A stretch of DNA of 64,000 nt, taken from the NCBI GenBank assembly GCA_005784505.1, contig VCAZ01000015.1, positions 5,669,668-5,733,667 of the forward strand, in the 5' to 3' direction. The notes under the pieces are model-generated. The model was given only the letters and a program-made list of their open reading frames with translations. It did no database searches and was not told the origin of the DNA. This document shows positions 51,298 through 61,310 of this stretch, in pieces. The position numbers were made by a program, and so were the translations under genes. Source of the stretch: Bagarius yarrelli. Lineage: Eukaryota > Chordata > Actinopteri > Siluriformes > Sisoridae. The stretch's first letter is position 1; each line of letters opens with the position of its first letter.

Positions 51298-53224
51298 CAA
51301 TTTACTACATAAGCAGTGGGGTTTTTTTTCTTTTAATTAAAAAGCTAATCTGTAATCTTGCAATGTGATTTGGCTCTAAAATAAAAAATAATTAGGAACC
51401 TCGACACTAACTATCAATAAGAGCAGTAATGGACTATTATTATTACTATTCCAAATATAGATAATTAGACAAGACAGGGATTGAAACTGTATGCATTTAC
51501 ACGCTTGACTATTTAGTAAATACACTATATGAAACAGTTTTTATGTAGATATATATCGAAATTAAATATCTTTCTTTTTTTTTATTCCTTTCTTTAAATG
51601 GTGGCTCTGTTATATTATCCTGTTGTACTGAATAAACGTGCTACTGTAGGTGACCTGTCACTTTAAATACCCTTAAATAACAATAATTTTAAACAGACAA
51701 ATAACATAGGGGATTTCTATTGTCTGACTGTGTGAATGTACTGTACAGAAACCAGAAGACATACACGAATGATTAACTGGGTACAGTAAATTTCTGTATA
51801 TACGGTATGGATGTTCCTCTTTGACATTCACTGACTATATCATATTGAAACCTCTGTGAAAACTTGCAGGTTAAAAAAAAATAATATTTCTGCACACTTC
51901 ATAAATGGCCGACATTAAAGCACAGAGTAAATAGAGCTCGGGAATGTAGTAGCTGAGCCTTAACATTAGTGGGTGACTGGGAAAACGGGGCCTAATTGTT
52001 CAGTGTGTGCTAAATAATCTCAGCATTCATATTTCCCATGTCCTTGCACATAAAAAAATAATTCACCTGAAACTGTTAAAAAACCCTCAGTTTTCCCCCA
52101 TCTGAGACTAGTAAAGTGTGAGTTGCGATGACTGCCAAGATGTGTTTTCACAGATCATTTACCAGGACACTCACAATGTGATGTGAAAATGTTCAGTGGA
52201 GACGAAAAGGTAGAAAATCGAGAGACAACATATGCACTGCCAAGGTTACAGTGTGCAGCAGTCAAGTTCATGAACTCCAAAGAAACTAAATATTATTAGA
52301 AGCGAGTTAGAGATGGTTAATCAGATTTCCTGTGGATGGGGCTACGGTTACTGTTACCATGCTGAGAGAGATTTCCATTAGCAATGGATTTAATGGATGG
52401 CTTGTTTTGGGAAAGTCTTAATGCGTCCAGCGTTTGAGCATGTGTGCGACCCGGTCTGCTGCTGTGCGGAGAGTTTGCGTGTGTATGACAATAAACATTG
52501 GTTTTGTAAATCCTGCCTTGCAAAGTGTGTGCCACCTAAAATCGTGTGGCAAAACCATTAGCTTTTCAATAACTCCCAAATGGAAACCATACTTTTTTTT
52601 ATACCACAAACAATATTTTAATTGAAAAAACCTACACAAGACAAACATCTGGAGAGCTTCATTGCTTTAATGACAAGCACCCGAAAACGATTACAACTTA
52701 TTATGCATTTTAATTCTTTGTGGAAACTTATATACAACGTGTATTAACCAAATTAATTAAAACAACCAAACAAACCACTTGCTTGTGATTTTTTGATGAG
52801 CTGGGGACCAATTGAAAACAGCTTAGTCAGCGAGCAGCCAAATCCCTTGGTCTCCTTATTTTGGCAGCACCTGCTTTCAGTGAGTTCAAAAACTGGTCTT
52901 GGGTTATAAGTCATGCTGTGTTTCAATGATTAAAGTAAACTGGTCTTAATGCAGGACGTTGTTGGCAAAACTGTAGGGCTGAAGGCTGAAAATCTGTTTA
53001 AGCGGCAAATGTTATTGCATCATAAATTATAAGAGTTTATAGAAATTAAGATGCAAATGATTAGATTGTATCTTAACATAAAACTTGGGGCAGTTAGGCC
53101 AAAAAAAAAAAAAAGTTTCGGCAAGCTATTATGCTTTACGTTTTCAGGATTCATACACATAAATCTCTTTGTGTAACTTGTTTCATTGTAAATTATTGCA
53201 TTAATAATTATTATTTAAATGATC

Positions 53225-53688
53225 AATAATGCAGAATTATGTAAAGTAATAAAGCTATGGCTGATTTCTTTCTTGACTAGATTATAGATTAATTAAACTC
53301 ATCAGTAATAAAAGGTGATTAGGTGATTATACAAAGATCTCAGACATCCACTGACATTTTGTCTAAATAAACCACATTATGAAATATGGCATTTTTTTGT
53401 GCAGGTTTTAAAGGAATAATTTTTGGAAGCATTTTTTTTAAGATAATAATAGTGTGTACAGCACGTATGGTTTAATCGTAGAAATTGTGCATCATTTTGA
53501 ATCATAAAAGGCAGATTTGTTTTCAGTTTTGTATAAATAAAACATTAAACTTTTACATGCGTTTGTGTGTTGGGATAGTTCTTCTTATTTCCATTCACAT
53601 TACAAATAACTCACTATTTATCAATCTATAATCTGGTCTAGAAAGAAATCAGCCATAGCTTCACGACCTTAAATAATTCTGCATTATT
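53225..53688. mobile_element. Foldback / long-TIR element, unclassified
   Basis: The 67-bp arms at 53225-53291 and 53622-53688 are inverted copies matching at about 59 of 67 positions, including a perfect 20-bp block (agctatggctgatttctttc). The interior is AT-rich and noncoding. A target-site duplication was not convincingly found. Confidence 0.85.
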
Positions 53689-54088
53689 TTTTATGATTAC
53701 TGGTAATACTGTTGTGCTTAATTTCATACTAATTCATCTAAAACATTTATTAATAGGAAATAATTTAACATGAAAACCATAATTGAAATTCTATACTAAG
53801 ATCGGGGCGCTTAGCCTTACTAGTCAATTAATACTTATCACCCCTGTGTGTTGCTTAATGTATGTGTGTGATTTTGTACATATCAGGTTTAAAGAATGGT
53901 TGACTCGAACTTCTACAACTTTGGCTGTATTCATTTTATTCCTCTCATTTCAACACTGTTTTGCAATTACTGTTATTTTTTATGTAACTCTTATATGTTT
54001 CTATAGTTTAGGCTAAAAACAAGGCATACAGGCAGTATGTTTCTTATTACCCTGTGCTTTGACTAATGTAGGTTTGTCTCTGTGTTAG

Positions 54089-54252
54089 TGATCAAAGCTC
54101 ACAGTCTCAGTGACAGGAGCGAGGAGCTGGTGTTGAGTTCTCCAGGCTTATACACTCTGGCCAACAGCACTGTGGAATATCAAAGAGGAAGAGAAGCTGA
54201 CAGACAGATTCTGCGCTGCCATGGACCGCTCACTGCAGACTTCACTATCAAG
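54089..54252 (+). CDS. adamtsl3: adamtsl3 exon F: spacer
   Basis: A 164-nt exon with acceptor tctgtgttag and donor gtggga. Two nucleotides complete a Val codon, followed by 54 codons ending on a codon boundary. The translation begins IKAHSLSDRSEELVLSSPG and ends GPLTADFTIK. The S-S-P-G-x-Y-x-L-x-N-S-T-V-E-Y and G-P-L-T-A-D-F segments are standard ADAMTS spacer features. The N-S-T sequon is a potential N-glycosylation site in the same place as a sequon in the mammalian protein. The donor (gtggga) is weaker than its neighbours. Confidence 0.93.
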
Positions 54253-55433
54253 GTGGGAAAGAAAAACAAGGAAAAGTTGGCCTGCTTTATAATGTACAGT
54301 TGCTGTGTTGTGATATTCGATATTATTTTGGACTGAATTTTAGGATGTACACTTTATGGACACCTGATCATCTTATCTGTATGTGGTTTTGAAACATTTT
54401 ATTCCAGATTTAGTCTAATTCTTACTCTTCTAATAATCACCACACATCCGAAAAATGCTTTCTTATTAGATTCTGGTGTTTGGCTATAAGGATTTGCTCA
54501 TTTAGTCCCAATAGTAGTAGTGAGTTTAGGCACTAATGTTGGTCGAGGAGTTCTGGGATACAGTCAGTGTCCCTAGTTTATTCCAAAGGTTTTTAGTAGG
54601 TTTGGACACTCGTGTATTTCCATGCCAACCCTGGCCAAGCATATCTTTATTATGGAGCTCAATAGCTTTTTGCACAGAAACGTTGTCATGCTGGAACAAT
54701 GTTTAAGCCTTTTAGTTTCAGTGAAGGAATTTACTGCTACAACGTACAATTATATAAGACATTCTAGACAGTTAAGACGGATCCAGATCAAACCTTTGGT
54801 CATGTGGTGTTAAATGTGAACTTACTGGGTCTTTAAATTCAACATTTTCTATTGTGAAAGATTTTTATTTTATGTAAGTTAGACATGGGGGGGTGTTTGC
54901 TCTGCATCTTTTGGGTTAGGTGGTTTTCATTTGGTTTCCTTTGACAGACTAAATACATGCATTGTAGGATGATTGCCACCTCTACATTGTTAGTAGTGTG
55001 TGAAATAACATGAGAGTGCACTTATGCACTGTGACAGGTTGACACCACATACCGCAAACCCCTTTTTGTTAGTGGCCCCCATCTTTTCCCCTGTGAGTCC
55101 CCTGGGATAAACTTCAAGGCCCTGGGACCTAGTGTGGGATAAGTGATACGGAAAAAAGATGAATAGTTGTCTAAAAAAGTCTTCCCATGACTGATCCAAT
55201 GTACCAATACAAAGGAAGCGCAATGAAGACATGCTAGAAATTTTATATGAATTGCAGGCAGTGTAGAGGAGTAAAGAAATAAAGTAATAATCGCAACACA
55301 ATGTGGAATTTTATACTGCTGACAGGACAAGTGGTTTGCTTAAATCTTTTCTTTTTCGATGTATTGGTGCATACGTTTTTCAGTTACATACAGAAGCTGC
55401 TGTGTATAATGTACAGTATTTATCTTTTTTCAG
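54253..55433 (+). other. Intron F-G (1.2 kb)
   Basis: A GT-AG intron. It contains a MITE-like repeat at about 54345-54790, which occupies over a third of it. No coding feature is seen in the rest. Confidence 0.8.
54345..54790. repeat. MITE-like dispersed repeat, family M1, longest copy
   Basis: Starts gatgtacactttatggacac, close to the known end of this fish repeat, and runs through atggagctcaatagcttttt and gttgtcatgctggaacaatg to gacattctagacag. The right end is lost. Confidence 0.7.
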
Positions 55434-55545
55434 TTAAAGTATGCAGCTCCTAAAGATACAGTGGTCATGTTCATGTTCTACCAGCCGATCCGCTATCAGT
55501 GGAGAGAGACAGACTTCTTCCCCTGCTCTGTAAAATGTGGAGGAG
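55434..55545 (+). CDS. adamtsl3: adamtsl3 exon G: end of spacer and start of thrombospondin repeat 2
   Basis: A 112-nt exon with acceptor tatcttttttcag and donor gtaaaa. It enters on a codon boundary and leaves 1 nt of a Gly codon. The translation is LKYAAPKDTVVMFMFYQPIR, then YQWRETDFFPCSVKCGG. The F-Y-Q-P-I motif ends the spacer, and W-R-E-T-D-F-F-P-C opens TSR2. YAAPKD resembles ADAMTSL3 rather than ADAMTSL1. The motif between the paired cysteines is CSVKCG, so lysine stands where most TSRs have the O-fucosylated Ser or Thr (see findings). Confidence 0.95.
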
Positions 55546-57148
55546 GTAAAACAGCAATAAAATGCACCTGGAAAAAACACATTGTTTATTCTGGCTGTTT
55601 ATTTTTTTATTTAGTTTGTCAGTGTCAAAGCAGACATAACAGCTTGCTCATCCAATAATCCAGGGAATAAATATGTCCACCACCTACTGACTTTCAAACA
55701 TAAAAACATTTTTCTAATATGCCTGGAGTTCGACTATATAAAATAATTGATACTCAGGAATTTATTAAATGCATCTAGACCAACAGAGTTAAAGATAAAT
55801 AATTTCTATTAGACACAGGGTATTCTGAATAACCTGATAAAACACATAAAAGCAGTAAGTAGACTTAAAATATTTTTTTTGAAAAAGTTGTAATGTAATA
55901 TAAATGCCTTTATTTGTCACATATACTATTTACAGCATACTAAAATTCTTTCTTCGCATATCCCATCATAGCAAGTTGGAGGCAGAGCGCAGGGTCAGCC
56001 ATGATGCAGCGCCTTTGGAGCATGAAGGGTTAAGGGTCTAGCTCAGGGACCCAAAGGTAGCTGGCTGGCTGGCGGTGGTGGGGCTTGAACCCAGGTCTTT
56101 CTGGTCTTCAGATCAACAGATTAATTAGAAACCTTAATATGTGGTAGCACTTAATTTATACAGTGAGTTACAAAAATTCAAGGCATGTAAACGGAGTAGG
56201 GTTGTGACAACACCCGTAATACCGACATCACCGTGGGGTGTAGGGAGCTGGGTGTTCATTGAAGTTTCCCCCTTTTCTTCCCTTTTCCCATCACTTTTAA
56301 GTAGCTTATAAATAGTGCAGATTTTACTTTGACTTTCGATTTAGAGGCAGTTAGCAACAAAAAAGGAAAAGACAAACACAAACTCACTTATATTAAGCCA
56401 GAACCTTTTTTAACAGAATGACCTCATGTAATGAATGAACTTTGACTCCTGCTGTTTATCTGGGATGTAATGTGACTGTCGCTTTGTTCGCTGTGTCAAA
56501 ATGACAAGTGATGTAACCAGTGTTGTATGTGGCATAACACCAGTAACAATGTCATCACCGGCCATCTCAGCAAGCCTAAAATGGAGCTTAACGTTTATTA
56601 GTACTCATGTACTTTAAAGTCCAATTTACCACATGCACCTTCCTATGTAAAAGTTACATACATGCACCCTAAAGTTTACCTTTATTTTTGAGCATCGCTT
56701 TATACGATCCCTACTCAAATATTTATATTCTATATGTTTATGATTTTTTTTTAAAATCCTTCTGATGTAACTTTAATGAGTCATTGTAATGAAAGCAAAG
56801 CCAAACTTGGAGTAGAATCCATATGAGAAAGTTAGAAAAAGAAAAATCCGAAAAACGGGCAATAGTCCATACACTTGAGATCAATGAAACAAAGAATAAC
56901 GCCTGGTAATGGTATACAAAAACAAAAAAAACAATCCCATACTTTGCAATGTGCTGTTTATATAGTAATTGAAACAGGAGTGAGTCAGTATGACGGTGAG
57001 AGCTCCCTCTGGTGCTGTGGCGTTACAGTCATATTAATATGCTGAGTAGAGTCATTCCTAAACAAGGCAATAGTTTTAAACTAATTTTTAAAATGTTTAT
57101 GTAGTGCAGGATCTCTAATTCAGTACTAATTCATTATTCACTTTTCAG
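55546..57148 (+). other. Intron G-H (1.6 kb)
   Basis: A GT-AG intron. A reverse-oriented SINE of a second tRNA-like type lies at about 55895-56130. The remainder is AT-rich with no recognised feature. Confidence 0.8.
55895..56130 (-). repeat. SINE-like repeat, type 3
   Basis: Contains aattctttcttcgcatatcc, gagcgcagggtcagccatga and a B-box-like complement (gggcttgaaccc). It differs in body from the type 1 and type 2 SINEs. Confidence 0.7.
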
Positions 57149-57287
57149 GCTACCAGTTAAACTCGGCCGACTGCATGGACGTCCGCTACAACAGAACTGT
57201 TGCTGATCACAACTGTCACAGCTATCCGGAGAACACTAAACCAAAACCCAAGCTAAAGGAGTGCAACATGGAGCCCTGTCTCGAAAG
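57149..57287 (+). CDS. adamtsl3: adamtsl3 exon H: thrombospondin repeat 2, with a probable GC splice donor
   Basis: A 139-nt exon with acceptor cttttcag. Two nucleotides complete the Gly codon from exon G. The translation begins GYQLNSADCMDVRYNRTVAD, continues NCHSYPEN, TKPKPKLKECNMEPC and ends LE plus 2 nt. Four cysteines complete TSR2, and N-R-T is a potential glycosylation site. No GT donor in the region keeps frame with exon I. Ending the exon at gaaag before gctggt uses a GC donor, gives codon AGC (Ser), and restores the expected E-S-D-G-F-K-E sequence with the length known for the family. The 3' boundary is therefore inferred. Confidence 0.88.
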
Positions 57288-57538
57288 GCTGGTTCTTACA
57301 CACACAGACACACACAAACACACACACTACAAGTACACCAAAAACACCACAAGTATTCCAAAACCAACAAACCAACAACCCAGCTATGATGATTGTAATA
57401 CTGTATTTTATTTTATAATCTTACACACTAATCATGTGACTTATGCAAACTAATGCACTTTAGACGCCTGATGATTCACACTGTGTGAAGATTTGGATGT
57501 TTGGATAAATATATTAAAAGGCCTGTTTTTTTTCACAG
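57288..57538 (+). other. Intron H-I: short GC-AG intron with CA-rich tract
   Basis: A 251-bp intron, inferred to start with GC (gctggt) and end tttttttcacag. A CA-rich tract fills about 57297-57328, starting about 10 nt after the donor. The frame stays open from exon H into the intron until a stop at 57451-57453, so retention of this intron would give a protein truncated after TSR2. Confidence 0.7.
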
Positions 57539-57589
57539 CGATGGCTTTAAAGAGGTCATGCCTTACGATCATTTCCAGCCTCTTCCACG
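57539..57589 (+). CDS. adamtsl3: adamtsl3 exon I: linker between TSR2 and TSR3 (51-nt micro-exon)
   Basis: A 51-nt exon with acceptor tttttttcacag and donor gtaagt. One nucleotide completes the Ser codon from exon H, then it reads DGFKEVMPYDHFQPLP and leaves 2 nt of an Arg codon. The D-G-F-K-E-x-M-P-Y-D-H-F-Q-P-L-P-R linker is one of the best discriminators: ADAMTSL3 carries D-H-F-Q-P, whereas I recall D-L-Y-H-P in ADAMTSL1. This is the strongest single reason for naming the gene adamtsl3. Confidence 0.94.
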
Positions 57590-58065
57590 GTAAGTAATGT
57601 CTTAATACTAATCCACTTTTACATGTATTTATTGATCTTTTTGTTCTGAGGGCCCAACAGTGGCACTGCTATTCGTACACTCTATACATACCGTAGTTAT
57701 AATTATTTACATGTTTGTCATAAAAAGAAGTTGAAAACACTGTATTAGGTTTTAAAATAATACTCGATATTTATTAAGCAGCTCTAAATCTTTAAATTAG
57801 TGAAGGAATCGGATAAGCAAAGTGGTCTCCTGGAACTAATCAAGGAAATTATTGTTTCTTTTTACTGGAGGGATGAGATTTATTCAATACTGCCTTTTGT
57901 TGAACATTAAATGCTGCCCCGTTATAGCATCTATACATAAATAGTAGAGTACAAAATTTATTATTGTTGTTGTTGTTTTTTCTTTATTTTATATAATGAT
58001 GATAACAGTAAAAAAAGTTGTAAACTTTCTGTATGTTTCTGTGTTTACATGGCATGGAAATTTAG
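57590..58065 (+). other. Intron I-J (476 bp)
   Basis: A GT-AG intron with a short TTG/TTT-rich run near 57960-57980. Otherwise I see nothing in it. Confidence 0.8.
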
Positions 58066-58270
58066 GTGGGAGCAGAACCCCTGGACATCATGTTCAGCAT
58101 CCTGTGGAGGTGGAAGTCAGGAGCGCAGTGTGGTGTGTGTGGAGGAGGACATGCAGGGCCAGTTTGTTCAGGTTGAGGAATGGAAGTGCACACACTCTGC
58201 ACGGCCCATCTCCAAACAAAGCTGCAACAATTTTGAGTGCCCTAATTGGTTGGCGATGGAATGGTCTCAG
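58066..58270 (+). CDS. adamtsl3: adamtsl3 exon J: thrombospondin repeat 3
   Basis: A 205-nt exon with acceptor aaatttag and donor gtatgt. One nucleotide completes the Arg codon and 68 codons follow, ending on a codon boundary. The translation begins WEQNPWTSCSASCGGGSQER, continues SVVCVEEDMQGQ, VEEWKCTHSARP, CNNFECPNW and ends LAMEWSQ. It carries a full TSR with the O-fucosylation consensus CSASCG and a C-x-V-E-E-D segment typical of the third TSR of ADAMTSL1/3. The last residues begin TSR4. The frame continues past the donor into microsatellite DNA, which is not coding. Confidence 0.96.
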
Positions 58271-58353
58271 GTATGTGCTATTAACACACATTTTATGCAA
58301 TTTCTTCCTATCAAATTGTCCAACCATGCATCATTCCTGTCTGTCTGTCTGAT

Positions 58354-58433
58354 CATCCATCCATCCATCCATCCATCCATCCATCCATCCATCCATCCAT
58401 CCAACTATCCATCCATTCATTTAGCCATCCATC
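58354..58433. repeat. (ATCC)n microsatellite
   Basis: About twenty units, slightly interrupted, within intron J-K. Confidence 0.93.
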
Positions 58434-58516
58434 CAATTATAAATGTATTTATAACTATCTGCCTTTTAATTATAATAGTAGTAAACAGTATTATCCATGC
58501 ATTTATCAAATCATTA

Positions 58517-58572
<56 letters not shown>

Positions 58573-58598
58573 GTCTGTCTGTCTGTCTGTCTGTCTTT
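58517..58598. repeat. (ATCT)n / (GTCT)n microsatellite
   Basis: Tetranucleotide array changing from ATCT to GTCT units, like the one at 1626-2015. Confidence 0.95.
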
Positions 58599-58824
58599 CT
58601 ATAATTTTTCTTCCATATATTCTTTTAAACTTCATGTATGCATTTGTCCAATTCACTATAAATTAAACACTTGCACATCCATGACCTAATCCATCCTTTT
58701 AGCCATTACACCATCAATATACAGCCACTCTATCCATTCACTGACATGTTCTGACCTGACACTGTTCTACTGCATTTTAAATTAGAAACAGTTTTAAAGA
58801 CCATTTTCTGTGGGGTTTTTTCAG

Positions 58825-58972
58825 TGTACAGTGACCTGTGGCCGGGGTTTGCGTTACCGTGTGGTTGTGTGTGTGGATCACCAAGGAGAGCACACAGGGG
58901 GCTGTAGCTCTGACTTCAAACCGCACATCAAAGAAGAATGCTTAGTCCCAATCGCATGCCACAAACCTCGAG
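58825..58972 (+). CDS. adamtsl3: adamtsl3 exon K: thrombospondin repeat 4
   Basis: A 148-nt exon with acceptor gggttttttcag and donor gtagga. It starts on a codon boundary and leaves 1 nt. The translation begins CTVTCGRGLRYRVVVCVDHQ, continues GEHTGGCSSDFKPHIKEEC and ends LVPIACHKPR. CTVTCG fits the O-fucosylation consensus, and with the W-S-Q that ends exon J it forms the start of TSR4. The H-I-K-E-E-C-x-x-P-x-x-C-x-K-P ending marks the exit from the TSR cluster into the long linker preceding the Ig-like domains of ADAMTSL1/3. Confidence 0.95.
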
Positions 58973-59127
58973 GTAGGAATTATTAGTATACATGATATAA
59001 GTGGAAATAAGAAATCACCTCACATCACTCATGAGAAATCAGATTTTTTTAATATTGTTTTATTTTATGTATTACAAACTTACAGGAGTTTCGGACCCAC
59101 ATTAAGTCAGAAGCATTTCCTTTTAAG

Positions 59128-59200
59128 TCTGGTTCCTCTCAAGATTTCTTCCTAATGGAGACCCAGGGAGTTTTTCCTTTCCACCTCCGGCTTGTAATAT
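59128..59200 (+). repeat. Short dispersed fish repeat
   Basis: Contains ctggttcctctcaagatttc and cagggagtttttcctttcca. It is the forward counterpart of 12070-12160. Confidence 0.65.
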
Positions 59201-60769
59201 AGAGTGTTGAGAGATGAGAAAGAAAAAAGAAAAGGAGGTTAGGAAAATATAGACACTGAATTATTTTTTAATCTATAATATGAGAAAGAGGGGAAAGGAA
59301 ATAAAAAGAGACGGAACGGAAAATCAGAGCAATGGAGAAATAGGAAAAGTATAAAGGATGATGATAGGTTAATTAATGTGTTTTGTGAAATGTTATGTTG
59401 TTATGTGAAATGTAAATTGAGATGTTCAGGGAAGCAAGTTTGAAACCTAAAACCTGACATCCGAAAATCCTCATTGGTTTACTGTTAAACTAAAATTAAT
59501 TCAAGTCTCATCTGATCACGAAATACAACTTTATCTGTAAAATTGGTTTCATTCATTTGGATATTCTTTCACATGATTCTTGCATATTAATTCTAAATTA
59601 GGTAGTTTTTAAATACTTTTGTGAAACTGTATAAATGTATAAACAAATGGCAGGAAGCTAATTTGGATTTATTTAAATTTTGTTTGGTAAGAGATCCATG
59701 CTGATATTTCTAATAGTCAAACAGTTAATAAATCCAGCCGTTTACCAAGTCTAACTGAGGTTAATAATACTATAAAATACAAAGATTTATTTTATTTATT
59801 ATAAAATTATTTTGATAAAACAAGTCGTCTGGTTTTACTCACAAAACTTTAAATCCTATAACTATTTTCCAGAATCTTAAACATTATTCAGTATACATTT
59901 TTGAATTATATAGCATTCATAGCTAGAATGACTAAAAATCTAAAAAGTTGCATGTATTTTGGATTCAATTTCAACCAGATTATAAAAATTAAAAATATAT
60001 ATATTTTAAGATACAGACAGCAGAATAATGAAATGACAGGAGAAATTAGAGATGAATCAAAAAAGAATAACCAGGATCCTATCAGAAATGGGATGAAAAG
60101 AATAAAACAAATTGAGAGATATTAGGAATGAGAGAATAGTGAGGTATCGTAGGTAATATGAGGGGAGGTTTATTAAGTGTCCTGTTACTGAATGCAGAAA
60201 TGAAGTAAGACAGAAAATCCCAGCAAAAATAAATTGTTTTAGAAAGTTGGAAAGAGAAACAGTTGGAAACAGAAGGGCTGTTCCGCTACGGAGATGAATG
60301 TGACTGATTAATGAGAGCGACAGAAAATATTTGACGAGTGCATAAATCCGTATGTCTGATACTAGTCTGTGAAAATAGCAGTTGGTCTGACTAATCAGAA
60401 TATCGCAAGTAAATCTAAAGTCAATTCTTTTGATTATTCAGATCAGCTAGTCATACGAAGCCATGCAGTTAAATAACCACACTGTTCTCCAACGATCTGC
60501 TTTTAAGACCTGTTCTTCTAATTGATATAGTGGATTTTTACATTATAATCCAGGGTGAGCTACAGTTTACTAAATTATGCTGATGATGACATAAATGTTG
60601 GTTGTGTATTATAGGATTTTACTGTGTGTGTGGTTAAAAAAAAGTTAAGATTGATCGCTCAAGGTGGAATTTCACAGCTGCCTCTGCTGGTCCTTTGAAC
60701 AAAGTTCTTCACCCTAAACTATTTAGATGCATGAATAAAAGTAAGTTCAGAGGCCTAAGGTTTAGACTG

Positions 60770-61310
60770 TGTTTCAGTTTATTCTAAAAGTGGGTTTGAA
60801 GTCAGGGCTCTGTGCAGGACACCACCCTACATTCTCTCCAACTTTAACACACTTCATCTCCCTGGATATTAAGGGCTTTGTGCACAGGGGCATTGTCATC
60901 ATGAAAAAGTGTTCGAGCCTTTTAGTTCCAGCAAAGCAATAATGTAATGCTGCAATAAGAAATGTTGCTCGACTGGTCCAACAATCTCTTAGGATATAAC
61001 TAAGTTATGCCTCAAGTACATTTCTGTTATGAACCAAGGTGGTACAATAAACTTCCCATCAATGTCAGAAAAGCCGAGTCACTGGCTGTCCTCTAGAGAC
61101 GATAATAATATATAATGTCTAAGTTATTTTTTAAGAATTTTGGGCTTATGTTGCACAAAAAAGATCTAACCAACCTGTATTAATCTATTTATTGAGCGAC
61201 CCAAAGCACTTTTGTAAGGTAATCTGGATAAGGGCGTGTTCCACAGTTTGGGAAATACACATGTAGGTGTGCTGGTGAAGTGTCCACAAACTTTAACCTA
61301 TAAATTGAAG
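60770..61310. repeat. MITE-like repeat (family M1) interrupted by an L2 LINE 3' end
   Basis: The left part (60770-61000) carries ggcattgtcatcatgaaaaa and ttagttccagcaaagcaat of the M1 repeat. At about 61030-61250 lies an L2 C-terminal fragment (accaaggtggtacaataaac, aatgtcagaaaagccgagtc). After it, ggtgaagtgtccacaaactt near 61270-61300 looks like the right end of the same M1 repeat. This suggests a nested insertion. Confidence 0.6.

Larger units (their letters stand above)
51086..54088 (+). other. Intron E-F (3.0 kb)
   Basis: A GT-AG intron. A reverse-oriented SINE lies at 51123-51297 and a 464-bp inverted-repeat element at 53225-53688. The stretch 51890-52090 has less biased composition than its surroundings and several homeobox-like AT motifs, but I cannot assign a function. 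Confidence 0.8.
58271..58824 (+). other. Intron J-K (554 bp), microsatellite-rich
   Basis: A GT-AG intron. About one third is tandem tetranucleotide repeat: ATCC units at 58354-58433 and ATCT/GTCT units at 58517-58598. Confidence 0.85.

Noticed and set aside
57288..57294. GT donor at 57291 for exon H
   Set aside because: It leaves phase 0, and exon I would then read CGA TGG CTT TAA, an immediate stop.
58271..58666. Extension of exon J into a 205-codon product
   Set aside because: The frame runs through a canonical gtatgt donor into microsatellites, while the TSR4 exon K joins exactly at the donor.
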